From Dasypus novemcinctus (Eukaryota > Chordata > Mammalia > Cingulata > Dasypodidae), in contig NC_080701.1 of the NCBI RefSeq assembly GCF_030445035.2, positions 27,000,798 through 27,064,797 of the forward strand: a DNA stretch of 64,000 nucleotides, in the 5' to 3' direction. The notes below the pieces were generated by a model that was not told the origin of the DNA, did not search any database, and saw only the letters and a program-made list of their open reading frames with translations. Positions 29,301-44,300 of this stretch are shown piece after piece. Position 1 is the stretch's first letter; every line of letters starts with the position of its first letter. Made by a program: the position numbers and the translations under genes.

Positions 29301-32300
29301 GTAAGAAGGCTGTAGACTACTATTCTTGGCGTGTTCTGCTTAAGTTATAAATTGGAAGCTTATTAAATTAAAAATGCTATCACTTCCCAAATGATGTATT
29401 TTTCAGTCCGTAAGTATTTATCAAAAGACCTCTTACATATCAAACATTGGGCAGCGAATGAGAACAAGTACCTGCAGTTAAGGAACATAGAACATCATAG
29501 ATGATGCTGGTCTTTTTCAACTTGTGGCCTGATTTACTGGGCATAAAGGAGATAATTAGCCAAAGGACTTCATTGTTATTTTACTAGAACCAGTTGTGTG
29601 TTGACCTCTACTAGTCTGTTTTTCTTGTTTGTTTGTTTGGTGTTTTTTAGATTTCTTTCTTTCTTTCCCCTCCCCTCCCCCCCCCCAGTTGTCTGCTTTT
29701 TGTGTCCATTTGCTGTGTGTTCTTCTGTGACCGTTTCTGTCCATATCAGTGGCACTGGGAGTCTGTGTTTCTTTTTGTTGTGTCATCTTGTTGTGTCAGC
29801 TCTCCATGTGTGCGGCACCATTCTTGGGCAGGCTGCACTTTTCTTTCGCACTAGGTGGCTCTCCTTATAGGGCGCACTCCTTGCACGGGGCGCTCCCCTA
29901 CGCAGGGGACACCCCTGCGTGGTATGGCACTTTTGCATGCATCAGCACTGCGCATGGGCCAGCTCCACACTGGTCAAGGGGGCCTGGGGTTTGAATCTTG
30001 GACCTCCCATGTAGTAGGCAGATACCCTATCCATTGGGCCAAGTCCGCTTCCTTCCCGTCTACTAGTCTGTTTTAACAAAAACGACTGTACCATCAACTC
30101 TGCCACTTGTCCGAATAAATGGGAAAATTATTAACACATAATTTCTGAGTGTGATATTCCTTAATTGTAACATAGGGATAGTAGTATCTTCCTTGCAATG
30201 TTGTTGTGAATGTAAGGTGCCTGATTTAATGCCTGGTCTGTTAGTAGCAGCTATTTTTGTTGTCTTCCCTTTCTAGCTTACACATAAATATGAGGTTTTG
30301 ATTCAGTAATCTTTTTAGAGAATAAGCAGACTCTACCATTATGCTTGATTTGAAACATTTTTTTAAGACTTCTCTGAATTCTTGTATTTAGAAGAATTGT
30401 ACTCTTACAACGCAGTAATAAAAAGACAACCCAATTTTTAAATGGGCAAAGGATCTGAATAGTCTTCTCCAAAGAAGATAAGCAAAATTGGCCAATATAC
30501 ACATTAAAAGTGCTCAACATCATTAGTCATTAGGGAAATAAAGTCAAAATCACTGTGAGATATCATTTTACACCCAGTACGATGATAGGCAAAAAGGCAG
30601 GTAAGTGTAGTCAAGGAGATGGAGAAATTGAAACCCTCATACATTGCTTGTGGGAATGTAAAATGGTGCAGTCTCTTTGGAAAACAGTTGGGACAAAACA
30701 GTTTGGCCATTCTTCAAAACTGTTAAACATAGGCTGATATAACCCAGCAATTCTACTTCTAGGTGTAAACCTAAGTGAAACATAATTCCACACAAAAATT
30801 GACATAAGAATGTTGAGAGCAACATTATTTATAATAGCCAAAAAGTGGAAACAACCCACTTGTTTGTCAGCTGTTGTCAACTGATGAATGGATAAATGAA
30901 ACATGGTTTATCTGTACACTGAAACATTATTCACCCATAAAGAGGAATGAAGTACTGGTACATGGTACAACATGGATGAACATTGAAAAATCAAGCTAAA
31001 CAAAATAGTCCAGACACAAAAGACCACTTATTATATAATTTCATTTAATCGTGTGTAATATCCAGAATCCATAGAGACAGAATAGATTAGTAATTCCTAG
31101 GGGTTGCAGGTAAGGGAAAATGGGGAGTAACTGATAATGGATACAGGATTTCTTTTTGGGAGATGGAAATGTTCTAAAATTAGGTTTTGGTGATAGTACA
31201 ACTCTGAGTACACTAAAATCCATTGCATTGTATGCTTTAATTTGGTGAATTACATCTCAATAAAGCTGTTGTTGTTTTTTTAAGCACAGTAATAGACATT
31301 GAAGTTAATATTATCTAGTGATTTTAAAATAGGGTTCAAAAATAATATCTCTACAGAGATAAATTTAACTTTTTCATATATACTTAGGATTTAAATAAGT
31401 ACCTTTTTATATAATAAAATTAAAAATTGTAAGTAGCATTTTACTTCAAGGTAATTCGAACAAAATTTAGTATTGATTATATTTATCGGTTTGAGTTGCA
31501 GTAAAAATTTAAATCTGTACTTTTTCTAACATAGTTTTCTTATTGCCATTCTATTTTCAGGTGATTAAAGGTAGTTGTAGTTTTGTGCAGTGATCTTTGG
31601 ACATAGTAATTGCTAGAGCAAGTCAAACATAGTTTATCTGTGATCTTGAACAAATTATTTTCTTAGAGTCTCAGTTTCAAAATCTTTAAAATGACAGCAA
31701 TGTTGATCTTAAAAAGGTCCTTTCTTTGTTTCAACGTGTTTGTCTGCCCTAGGTTATCTTAGATTTTAAGCCTTTTGCAAGCAGAATTAGTATACAACTT
31801 TATCTAATCTAGTACTACATCTGAGAAAACAGGTCTCAGTTTGTTTTAGTCTGCTAAGAACTGCTGAGAGCAGTATAACAGAAGTGGTTTGGCTTTTACA
31901 ATGGGGATTTAGTAAGTTAAAAGCTTACAGTTCTGAGGCTATGAAAATGTCCAAGTCAAGGCATCCTTAGAGATGCTGTCTCATCAGAGGTTGGTTGTTG
32001 TTGATCAGGTGCGTAGTGACATCATCTAAAGATGCTTTTTCTCAAGCTCAGCTGTGGGAGATCAGGCAAATGGCTCATCTTTCCCCTCTCCTTGGGGCCT
32101 ACTCTTTGAGCCTGTCACAGGTTTCTCTGTCTCTGCTTTTTTTGCATGTGTCTGTGGCATTTTCTTGCTCCAGCTCATAAGGGATTCAAGCAAGAGGACC
32201 AAGATCCACCCTGGGTCACACCTCACTGAAGTAATCCAATCAAAGGACCCCATATGCACAGGAATGCATTAGTTTTAAGAACATGATCTTTTCTGGGATC

Positions 32301-35300
32301 CACAAAAAGCTTCAAATTGTTACACAGTTTATGCTATTTGAAGAATTTGAAATATTAGTGACGTTATTGATGATGGGAGTCATTGAAATGTTAACTGAAA
32401 AACTTACTTTAACTTTCTTGCTCTGTTTTCTTTTGCCTACTTAAAAGCATGTCATTGACATTTGATCACTTTTAGATGTAAGTGTGGTATCTGCAATTGT
32501 TAATTTGGGTTAGTATATAATTTGTTTTTAAAATGTATTAACTGTATATTTCCATTTTTTACCTTCTACTTTATGCTTTTGCTAAAGTATCTTTTATAAA
32601 AATAAGCTAATAACAAGTAGATTTTTAAAAAATCTATAATTATGTAAGTCTCATGTACTAACTTATTTAATGGCTGGTATGTGGCAGATATATTTTTGGG
32701 TTGCAGTTAAGTGGTGATACGGGATGAATTTCAGTTTTTGTTTTTTAATTTGCTAAATACATGGTCTTAATATGCTAGCTTTTCCTTATTTACAGAGATC
32801 CTGCTTATTTTGATGAAAATTGGCTAAATAGAATCAAAACTGAAGTAGGAGATAATTGGAGGCTAAAGGTATTTTCCTTTTATTTTTCCAAATGTTAATC
32901 CTTAAATACTTGTGTATGTATATTTGTTGATTTTTTTTTATCTGATGTGTCCAGTGAGCTTTAAAACTTTTTTTAAGTTCCCTATAGTGAAATAAAGAAT
33001 TGAAGATTGGAGAGAACCTAAAGTTGATCACAAAATACAAATATAAGTCAGTAAAGCATAGTGGCCAAATGCATGGACTCTAAAACCAGAGTGCCTGTGT
33101 GCATATCACAGCTCTCTTTTTTACTATCTGTGGGAGAGTTACTTAACCTTTCTGTGCCCCAATTTCCCCATTTGTACAGTGAATATTATAATAGGGCCTG
33201 TCTACCTGACAGAAATAAATAATTTTTACTTTAAAAAGTTTTAATTTCAACCCACTAAATTGATTTTTTTAACTTTATATTTTGAAATAACTATAGATTC
33301 ACAGGGAATTGCAAAATTAAAAATATACTGTGTACCCTTTACCCCCTTTCCCTTCACCCAGTTTCTCCCATGGCAACACTTGCATAACTAGTAAAATATC
33401 AAAACTAGGAAATTATCATTGGTACAACAATCTGCCAGAGTATTCTAGGCTGCTGAAATGCAATATACCAGAAATGGGTTGGATTTTACAATGGGGATTT
33501 ATTAACTTAGAAGCTTATGGTACTGAGGTGGTAAAAAAGTCCAAATTAAGGCCTCACCTAGTGATGCTTTCTCCCCAAAGACCAGGTACCAGTGATCCTG
33601 GACTCCTGTCACATGACAAGGCACATGGCAGCATCACTCATCTCTCCCTTCTCTTCTGGGTTTCATTGCTTTCAGCTTCTGGCTCTAGTGTCTTTCTGTC
33701 TGCTTCTGCAGCCTTCTATCTCTGTCTGAATTTCATTCGCTTATAAAGGATTCCAAGAAGATGAAGACCCACCCTGGGCTACACTTTACTGAACTAACCT
33801 AGTCAAAATGTCCCACCCACAATAAGCTCACACCCACAGGAATGGACCAGTTTTTGGTTGTTTTTTTCCTAAGATTTATTTATTTCTCCTCACCCCCTCA
33901 TTGGTTGCAATTGCTGTGTCTGTTCATCTTCCTTGTTTCTTTAGGAAGCATCAGGAACTGAGCTAGGACCTCCGATGTAGCATTGAGGTGCCTAATTGCT
34001 TGAGCCACCTCCACTCCCTGCTTTGTTCTGTCTCTCATTATGTTCCCTTCCTGTCTCTCTTTTTTTTTTTTTAAGATTTATTTATTTACTTAATTCCCCC
34101 CCTCCCCCGGTTGTCTGTTCTCTGTCTGTTTGCTGCGTCTTGTTTCTTTGTCCGCTTCTGTTGTCGTCAGCAGCACGGGAAGTGTGGGTGGCGCCATTCC
34201 TGGGCAAGCTGCACTTTCTTTTGTGCTGGGCGGCTCTCCTCACGGGTGCACTCCTTGCACGTGGGGCTGCCCTACGGGGAGGACACCCCTGCATGGCAGG
34301 GCACTCCTTGCACGCATCAGCACTGCGCATGGGCCAGCTCCACAGGGGTCAAGGAGGCCCGGGGTTTGAACCACGGACCTCCCATGTGGTAGACGGATGC
34401 CCTAACCACTGGGCCAAGTCCGTTTCTCTCCTTCCTGTCTCTTGTTGTGTCTCTTGTGGCGTCAGCTTGCCATGCTTGCCGGTTGCACCCAGCTCATTGT
34501 CTTCTTTAGGAGGCACTGGGAACTGAAGACCTCCCATGTGGTAGGCCAGAGTCCAGTCATTTGAGCCCACAGCCACTTCCCTGGATCAGTTTTTGTTGTT
34601 GTTGTTGTTTAAAGATTTTTTTTTTTTTAATTTATCCCCCACCGCTGCTTGCACTCACTGTCTACTCTGTGTCCATTTTCTGTGTGTTCTTCTGTCTCCC
34701 CTTGTCTTCCCTATTCGACTTCTCTTTAGGAGACACCAGGAACCAATCCTGGGACCTTGCAACATGGGAGAGGGGTATTCAATTACTTGAGCCACCTCAG
34801 CTCCCTCATTTGTTGTGTCTTTAATTTTTTTCCTGTTTCTCTTTTTTTTTTGTTGCATCAGCTTTTCACGCGGGCCAGCTTGCCACATGGGCCAGTTTGC
34901 CTTCACCAGGAGGCCCTGGCAATTGAACCCAGGGCCTCCTGTGTGGTAGACGGGAGCCCACTTGCTTGAGCCACATCCATTTCCCTGGACCAGTTTTAAG
35001 AATATGATTTTCTGGGGTACATACTACTGATATTGACCAGAGAATGCTACACAGATGATCATCAAAACCATATCACACACTTAACACAAATTCAAACTGA
35101 TGAGTTGGGTCTAAAAAAAGAGAGAAAATGTACAATTTACAGTCAATAGTGCAAGTGATTTTGCCTGCCATTTCTCCCAGATAGCATATGGCCAGTGAAC
35201 TTATGATCTGGATTGAGTCAGTGTTGGAAGACAACATCAGTGTGTTGATTCCTCTTCCTGTCTCATTTCTAGGACACTTCTTACAGCATGAGCATCTTGC

Positions 35301-38300
35301 TATGCTGAGTGTTACTTCTGGGTTTCAAGATACAGTATTTGTTTAACTTTGTAATTCCTAAATACCTACTTTAGTTAGTGCTCAACTAAGGAAACAGCAT
35401 TTACTGATGGCAGAGAGATTTGGTGACATATTCTAAGAGATTTTCAAAAGTAATTTTGACTATAATTTTTGCTTACTACTCTGACTTTAGAACTTAATCT
35501 CTATGTAAGACACAACTCCACTTTTCTAGGGAAATCAGTACCAAACTCAGTCTTCATTAAAAATGGCACATTTATTCTTTACCTGCAGTAAACTGAAATA
35601 ATTTAATCATACTATTAAATCTCATTCACTTACCATCTAGTTTTTATTAATGTCACAACTTTGAAAATTTTATGTAATTGGAAGCAATTTGTTTTATAAA
35701 TCCCTTCAATGAAATTAATTCAGCTATTAATGGTCCTTTTTGAAGATGACAGTAATTCAGATATGCTGTTAAAATTTTATTTTTTATATTTACAGTTAAC
35801 TAGAATGGTTGGCTTGGAAAATTTTTAGGATAAAATGCATTTTGATTTTTTTCTTGCCCTTAAGCCACTTGTTTTCTCTCTCTTAAAATAGATAAGCAAT
35901 TTAAAGAAAATTTTAAAAGGAATCCTGGATTATAATCATGAGGTAAGGACTTTTTTTCTCATTCTGCTTAGAAATATTACTATAGTATAGTTTAATATTA
36001 CAGTAATTTCAAGTTAAGAAAAATTGCCTTCAAAATCAATAATCAATTTGTAATATATTACGTAGTTTCTAGGATAGTGATTCAAAATACTATTTTGGTG
36101 GTTAATGTTTTTCACTGTATTATATGATAGCCTTACATGATTACTAATTTATATTAAATTTTGCCACAGTTTCTGCTGTCTATTAACTCTCCTTTCTTCC
36201 CTTACCTCTGAAGGTCGTTTACCATCCATGCTTCATTATAATTAACTCCCTTGCCTGCCTCTAATTTATTCCTTAGCAAAACCCCACCCCTAGATAAACT
36301 CAGCTTATCCTATAAGTCTGAATCAGTACAGTCAAACATTGCTAGGGAGAAATCAGGCAATAGAACTAACTAGTTTTACCTTAAATTTTATGATCACTGC
36401 TTAGAAACCTATGCTGTTTCTCTTATATATGTTCTTTCCCGTTTTCTAAGAGTACTTTCTAAGTTGTCACTTCTTAAACATTACAACCAATCTCTCCAGA
36501 AACTTTATAGGCACAGAAAGGAGCTCCCTTGTTTTCCCATATCAAATATATAAGCTTACTTGCCTTTATACCTACACCTATACCCACTTCACCTATCTGC
36601 CCCATCTCAGTAAGTGAATCTGCCATCTACCCAGCTACTCAAACCCAAAACTTAGAAACCATCCTCTAGTACTTCCTTCTTTCCTTATCTTCAGCAAGAG
36701 CTATTAAAGTTCCTAGAAGCTTTCTCCTTCTTGATGCCTCCACCCTACAAGCCATCATCAGCTCTTGCTCAGATTAATAGGGTAGTCTGACTGGTGATCC
36801 TATTTCTCACCCTTTCATCTCTACCCCAAAGCCAGGATGACTTTTTAAAAATATAAATTTGATTATGTTACTCTCTTCCTTAGTCTTTAGTAGTTTCCTA
36901 TGCACTGACTATCAGATCCACACTTCTGTAACCTCACCTTACACCACTCTCCCCCTCACCCAGAACACTGCAGCCAAGTTCATATTCCTTCTCTTCATCA
37001 AATTTGTCAAGCCCTTTTCTTCCTCGAGACTTGCACACTTGTTGCTCTTGCTGCATGGAGCATTCTTCTCTCAGTTCTTTCCTTATTTGTCATTGCTTTC
37101 CCTTCATATCCGAACTTACTCTCACCTCTGAGAGGTTTACCCTGAGTACATACTGTCTCAAATTGGGCAACATTCACCCCCAGCCCCATTACTCAGTTCC
37201 ATCACCCTCGGTCTTCCTTTCATGCTTTCCATATCAGCAGTTTTCTTATTCATTCATTGGTTTATTTGGTTGTCTCATCCCATTAGTTTACTAGTGCCAG
37301 GAACCAAGGTCCAGATCAGACCTGTCATATAGTCTTTGTTACATTGCCAGCCCTAGCTCAGTGCTGTCTTACAGTAGGTGCTCCAAAATTTCAAACAATT
37401 TTAAGTAAATGTAGTTGCAGTAAAACATTGTTTCAACTAAAGATGTCATTTCAAAGAAAAATATGGTATTTCAGATATAAATGTACATATAAAGCTAATA
37501 TTACACATCTGGAAGAAATACAGTGGACAAGAGTGTAATTGCTTTTTTGGCCAGAAGAATGTTATTTTCTAAGTGTGCTATAAGAAATATATTTAGTAAG
37601 TCTTCCTGACTTAGAAGAAGTGAGTTTTGTGTTCTGAGCATCACACTTATTTTGTAAAAGACAAATGGTCATTTAAATAAAGTATTACAATAAAAAATAA
37701 AATTTATGGCAATGAAGATGGTAATGACATTTCAGGAACCGTTTACTGAGTGTGTTATCTTGAGCTTAGTTCTTCAGTAAGTACTATTATCTCCATCTTA
37801 CAGATGAGAAACTGAGGCACCAATAGTTAGACCATATATATTTCTTTCTCTTCCCTTGCTGTTATTTTTTTTCCCCCCAATCCCCTAATATTTTCCTTGG
37901 CAATACCTTGGGCCTTGGATCTGCCAGTGTTACCCTGTGATCCCAATTAACATTATCTTTCTCCAATGATAGTACTTGGGGAGAGGGAAAAATCCAATTT
38001 CTGAAGATGGGTTAATGTCTTTAGACTTCCCTTATGTCCTTTTTAAAAACCTGATTATGGGAAGTAGAGTTGGCCTAGTGGATAGGGCATCTGCCTACCA
38101 CATGGGAGGTCCGTGGTTCAAACCCTGGGCCTCCTTGACCTATGTGGAGCTGGCCCATGCGCAGTGCTGATGCGCCCAAGGAGTGCCCTGCCACGCAGGG
38201 GTGTCCCCCGCGTAGGGGAGCCCCACGCACAAGAGCCGCCCAGCGCGAAAGAAAGTGCAGCCTGCCCAAGAGTGGCGCCGCACACACGGAGAGCTGACAC

Positions 38301-41300
38301 AGCAAGATGATGCAACAAAAAGAAACACAGATCCCGGTGCTGCTGATAAGGATAGAAATGGTCACAGAGGAGCGTACAGTGAATGGACACAGAACAGACA
38401 ATGGGGGGAAGGAGAGAAATAAAAAAATAAAAAAGAAAAACCTGATTATGCTCATCAGTACATGATTATGGGAAGAGTTAGAGAGTCAGTAAAACTAAAA
38501 TCAGTGTGTATATAATCTATATTTACTTAATTTGAGCATACCATTTTGTAAATCAATACTGTGTGATTTGTTACCAGTCTCCCCAGTTAATCTAACTCAT
38601 AGCTCAATGTTCTTTTCCTTAGTACCTCCTACAATTTGTAATTATGTATTTATGTTTTTACTTATTCACTTTTTGTCTTTGGCCTTTGGTCTGTAAATTA
38701 TCACAAGTCAGAGTTCTTGCCTATTTTGTTAACCATTGTGTGTATACCGTCTAGTATAGTGCCTGGCACCCATCAAATACATGTTGAATGAATGCACATG
38801 CAGTTCTTATTAAAGGTTTCATGTGCAGGGGGAAAAGCAGCTTTATACATAGCTATTGGGAATGTAAATGGCCATAATTTTTCAAAAGGGCAATTTTAAA
38901 TTATGTATTTAAAATATTTATAAAATGCATATATTTTTGACCTCGTAATGCCATTTCTAGGTATTTATTTTACAGACCTATACAAGAACATTGACCTCAT
39001 CATCATTTCATAGTAGGTAAAATTGAGAATAATACAAATGTCTGATAGTAACAAAATTATGAAACATTTAGAGGACAAATGCCATTATGTCATGAAAGTT
39101 CATTATTATGAAGATTTTACTAATATAAAATTATGAGGTTATGTGTGCCTTATGATACCAGTTTTATAGACACATATAGAAATGTACTTTAAAAAATTTG
39201 TGTGCAGATCCACAATCTCAAATCCAAAGTCCTTTAGGCCAGATTCATCTTGAAATCCAGAATTTTCCAGATTTTAAAAAGATAACATTATGTATGCAGT
39301 GTATTATCTAAATATATCCAGTGTGGTCTGGAGCCACACTCCATATTCTATTAGATTGATATTTCTGCAGCAAACATGGTTATTCACTCTAAATGAAATA
39401 AATAATAATACTCATTTTTTCATTACCATTTACCTTCATCCTGAAAATTCTTTTGTGTCTCCCCTATTTTATATTCCATTTGCCAAATCCTATCTATTTC
39501 TCTTTCCTGATTTACTTTCTTGTTTTGGTGGAACACGTTTTCCAGTGGTGTCTTGAGAAAAGGTACATGATGGATAGATTTTTTTCAGGCCTAATATATC
39601 CAAGAAAATCTCAATTCTCTGCTCACTCTTGATGGCTGAGTTGGATATGGAATTCTAGGTTGGAAATAATTCCTCCGTTTTTTGGAAGCATTGCTCCATT
39701 GTCTTCTACCTTCCAGTGCTGTTATTGAAAACCTGTTATTTGGATTCCCATTCTCTAGTTGGTAACTTGTTTTCTGGAAACTTTTAGAATCTTCTTTTTA
39801 TTTTCAGTGTTCTTGTGGTTGTTTGTTTTGGTATGAGATGTTTTGATTTGTTTTTGTTTGTTTTCACAGTTCAACTATTTTCATTAAATGCTGCCCAAGC
39901 ATTACTTGGGTTAGATATCAAGGTTTCAGTTATGAATCTTGACAGTGTCCATTTATATAGCCATATTCGAAGTTGTTAAAGACTTAACCATTTTCTAATA
40001 TTAGCCTATTTATTTTCTTACTGTGCTTGGCACTGAGCAAGCCCTTAAAATCTCAATAGCCAGTAACCTTAGTTCTAGAAAATTTCCTCATATTATTATT
40101 ATTATTTTTTCTTCCTCTTTATTTTCCCTGTTCTTTTTCTAGAATTCCATTCAGCAGTCGTACTTCCTGGACTGCTCCTTTAATTGTCAAAACCTTTTCT
40201 TTCTTTTTTTCTCTGTGTTTTGCTCTACTTTCTGAGATACACACCCTTCCAGCTTGCCCAGTTTCCTGTTAATCAATTTTCAATATTAGAGCAAAACTTA
40301 AATTTAATCTGGGTTGGGGATATATTTCTATTTGTTTAATTAAATTTATTTTCCATATCATTTGGAATAAAACCCACATCCTTGACATGACTCACAAACC
40401 CTAGATGACCTGTCCCCTACCCTAACACTTTTACCTCCTCTTCTACCACTCTTTCCTACCCACACTGACCTTCCTACTGTTCTTAGAGTTCAAGTGTGCT
40501 CCTGTCTCAGGACTGCCCCATAGTAACCTCTGCCTGGTGTATTTTTCCCCCGGAAATAACTATATGGTTTGTTGCCTCATTTGAGGTTTCTGCTCAGTTT
40601 TTACATTAACATAGAGGACTTCCTTAATCAATTATCTAAAATAGCTATCCATCCCCTTTTTCAAATTAGAAAAGTTTAGGTTTATGGAATAATCATGCAT
40701 AAAATACAGAATTCCCATATACCACCCTATTATTGCATTAGTGTGGGACATTAGTTAGAATTCATCAAAGAATCTTTTTATACTTGTACTATTAACTATA
40801 GTCCATCAATTACATTAGGTTTCATCTGTTGTACAGTCCTACGGGTATTTTTTGTTTTTTTTATTTTTTATTCTAGTAATATATATGCAATCTAAATTTA
40901 TATATTTTCAAATATATAATTCATTGCTGTTAATTACATTCATAGTGTTGTGCTACCAATACCACCATTCATTCCAAAACTTTTCCATCAATCCAGATGG
41001 AAACTGTACAACTTAAGCATTAATTTCCCATTACCTACCCCATCCTGGGCCTGTATACCCAATACTTTTTAAAACTATAAAATAAAAATACGTCCAGAAA
41101 AGTATTTAAAATATATGTGTACAGTTTAATAGTTTGTTATAAAGGGAACAGTCATATCACGCAAATCAAGAAATAGAACATTGCCACCACCCCCAGAAAG
41201 CCCTTCTTCCTGATCACAACCCCTTTCTTCCCTGCCTGCCCAGAGAAAACTACTATCCTGACTTTATTTTTTTAATTAGAGAAGTTGTGGGTTTACATAA

Positions 41301-44300
41301 AATTAGGATTCCCATATACCACCCCACCACCAACACCTAGCATTGGTGGGGAGAGCACTGTTAAGATTGATGATAGTACTTTTTTATAATTGTACTTTTT
41401 TTTAATAGTAGGTACCTTTTTATAATTGATGAAAAATTATTAAAATAGTACTATTAACCGAAGTCCATCATCTACAGTAGGGCTTGCTGTGTTATACAAT
41501 CCTATGTTTTATCTTTTTTTTTTTAAGGAGGTACTAGAGATTGAACCCAGGACCTTGAATGTGGGAAGCAGCTGTATCAAGCTATATCTGCTCCCCAATG
41601 AAAGTTGGTTTTTTGTTTGTTTTGTTTTTAGGGGGTACTGGAGATCAAATCCAGGACTTTCGTATATGGGAAGCAGGCACTTGACCACTTGAACTACATC
41701 CACTCCCCCTGCTTTATCTTTCATTCTTGTAAATATGTATAAACTAAGGCTTCCCCTTTTAACCACATCTGCCTTTATAATTCAGTGCTGTAACTTATGC
41801 TCGCAGTCTGAGCATGTAATAAAGTATGTAATGTGAATTATGATCACTAACTTGTTTTTCTTAAAAGTTTTACCACCTATTTATTACCTCCAATTAGTTT
41901 TTTTATTTTCTGCCATTTACTGTATTCTTTGCTTTCCTCTGAGTTTCTTTGCTTTGTTTTTTTTTTTGTTTTTTTTTTTTTCAATTGGAGACTTTTCTCA
42001 TGGTCTTGAGATACTTAAAAGTAAAGCAATGTAAAAAATTGATTAGAATCTGAATGGGGATGCTTTTTGAGTAAATTTCACTGTATGATTATCAGTTAGA
42101 GACCTACCCATTTGTTTACATCTATGTTATTTCGCTTGTGGCCAATTTCCCCGCTAAGAAATCCTCCATTCTCCTTCCTGATACAGGTATCTTGCTACCA
42201 GCAGTTTGGTAGTCAAATGGAATAAAAGTAGATAGGGAGAATTTTTTTGTTGGGGGTGGGAATTTATATTTAATCTCAACTATTTCTAGTGCCCCCTTGT
42301 TAAGAACTCCTCTGGTTCTCCTCCAAAGAGTACATCCTGTCTTTTCTTGGCATGGGGAAGGAATCATTAGCACTTAGTGTCCCTGCTCAGTGTATATACA
42401 TATCAGATTAGGGATTTAGTTCTTGTGTCTCAAAATAGTTTTAACCCTAGGTATGGGAGGTAATATAGATACTGGGAGTGAGGTTAACTTAACAACTCTC
42501 CCTTGGTTTTGAGTGTTTGATGGTGAAAAACTAATCTCGATCAAATATTTTATTTAAGCATATAATTATAAATGCATTTGTAATCTTTTAATCTTCATTC
42601 AGGTTTTAGGACAGCAAATTAATGACTTTACCCTTCCTGATGTGAACCTTATTGGGGAGCATTCTGATGCTGCAGAACTTGGAAGGATGCTTCAACTCAT
42701 TTTAGGCTGTGCTGTGAACTGTGAACAGAAGCAAGGTAATATATTTGAAGTTGGCATATGCATTTAAAATAATTAAGAAAAGTAAAACATATTGCTCATT
42801 TTACATACTAATCACCAGTACAGACAATGACATTTTTTTAAGGCTGGAATTTCCACGAAATTTTCTATGATTTTCCTAGGAATTTGTTTTCAAGCTTAAG
42901 AGTTCTACAAATTAGATTGATGTGATGACATACTTCCCCTTTCTGTAAGAACACATATTTTAACTACACTGAATATAATGAAATCCATTGTTAATTGAAC
43001 TAAGGTCTACCTGTCACTTCAGCAGAAATGAGGAAAGCTGCATAGCAGTTTAATAGGTATTCAGGTCTGCCTTCCTACCATGCATCTCCAAGAGACAGAG
43101 GTCTTGGGGTTTTTGATTGAGGCATATTGTATATGGAGACATTCACAAGTTTGTAGTTACTGTGGGGAAAATGGGAGGGAAGAGTATCTTTACAACCAGT
43201 CCATAAAGAATAAAAGTAGATTTGGAATTGGGTCACCAACTCCTAAATCTGGTAGATCTTCTTCCTCAGAAAATTAGTGTCTTAACATTTAAATATTAGA
43301 TGTTGTTTTAGCTACCTTTTTTTTTTTAGGAAGTACCAGGGGTTGAACACCCAGTACCTCATATATGGGAAACAAGTGTTCAAGCTACCGAGCTACACTG
43401 GCTCCCTGGCTACTTTTTAAAGGAGAGAATATTATATAACAAAATTGTTTCATTCCATTTATTTCTAAATAATTCTAAAACTTTTCGAATAAAACCTTGA
43501 AATTAAAGGGCTATTTGGGCTTATCGTTACAAAGATTAACAAAGAAAGAAAGAGACACTTAAAATAAAATTAATGATTTGCCTGTGTATATCTTAAGGCC
43601 AGAACATTTTGTCACTAACTCTAGAAGTTTGAATTACCATCTTTTACTTATCCTTGTGTCTTTTGCTTTCAATATAAAATACCTAATTTTAAGTTCCTAA
43701 AGTCATATTGATCTAATTTAGCATCATTATTATTGATAGTGGTTCATTTATTAATTCAGTTGGTAATATGATCTTTACCTGATATTAAGAGATGGGCCTT
43801 AATGTCCAGCAAACCTGTGTTCAACTCCTTATCCACCTCACAAAGTGTGGGATATTGAGTAAAATCGCTTAATTTCTTGTGAGGTGGGATATTGAGTAAA
43901 ATCGCTTAATTTCTAAGTGAAATCTTTGATTTCTTAGTAAAATTGTGATGTTAGTGCTTACTTCCTGAGGTTATTGTAGGGACTAAATGAGGTAATGTAT
44001 ATAAAGTACTTAGTATAGCTGGCAAACTTGAAACACATTTTATTACAATTTTTCATATATGGTGTTTTAAAATACTAATTTTAGTTCAGTTTTCTGTTGT
44101 GTTTTTGTGAACTTTCAGGCAGCCAGTTTTTAAAATGTCAGTTATCATAAAGTGGTGTTTTGGTGTTTACCTAATGACCTGTACTTATTCTATGAAATAT
44201 AGAATGTAAATTAGTAAAACCACTAATTTACACTGAGGTTAAACTATTAAGTCAGTTATATTTTAGTCTATAGAGTTTTAAAAAATAAATGTCGTACATT

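Larger units (their letters stand above)
33441..35051 (-). mobile_element. MaLR-like LTR interrupted by three SINEs
   Basis: LTR pieces 33441 to about 33856 and 34986-35051 form one element of the same family as 31842-32324 (shared 'acaatggggattta', 'agacccaccctgggct'-type and 'agttttaagaatatg' blocks). Near-perfect 5-bp target duplication cagag (33436-33440) and cagat (35052-35056). The middle 1.1 kb is SINE sequence. Confidence 0.8.
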
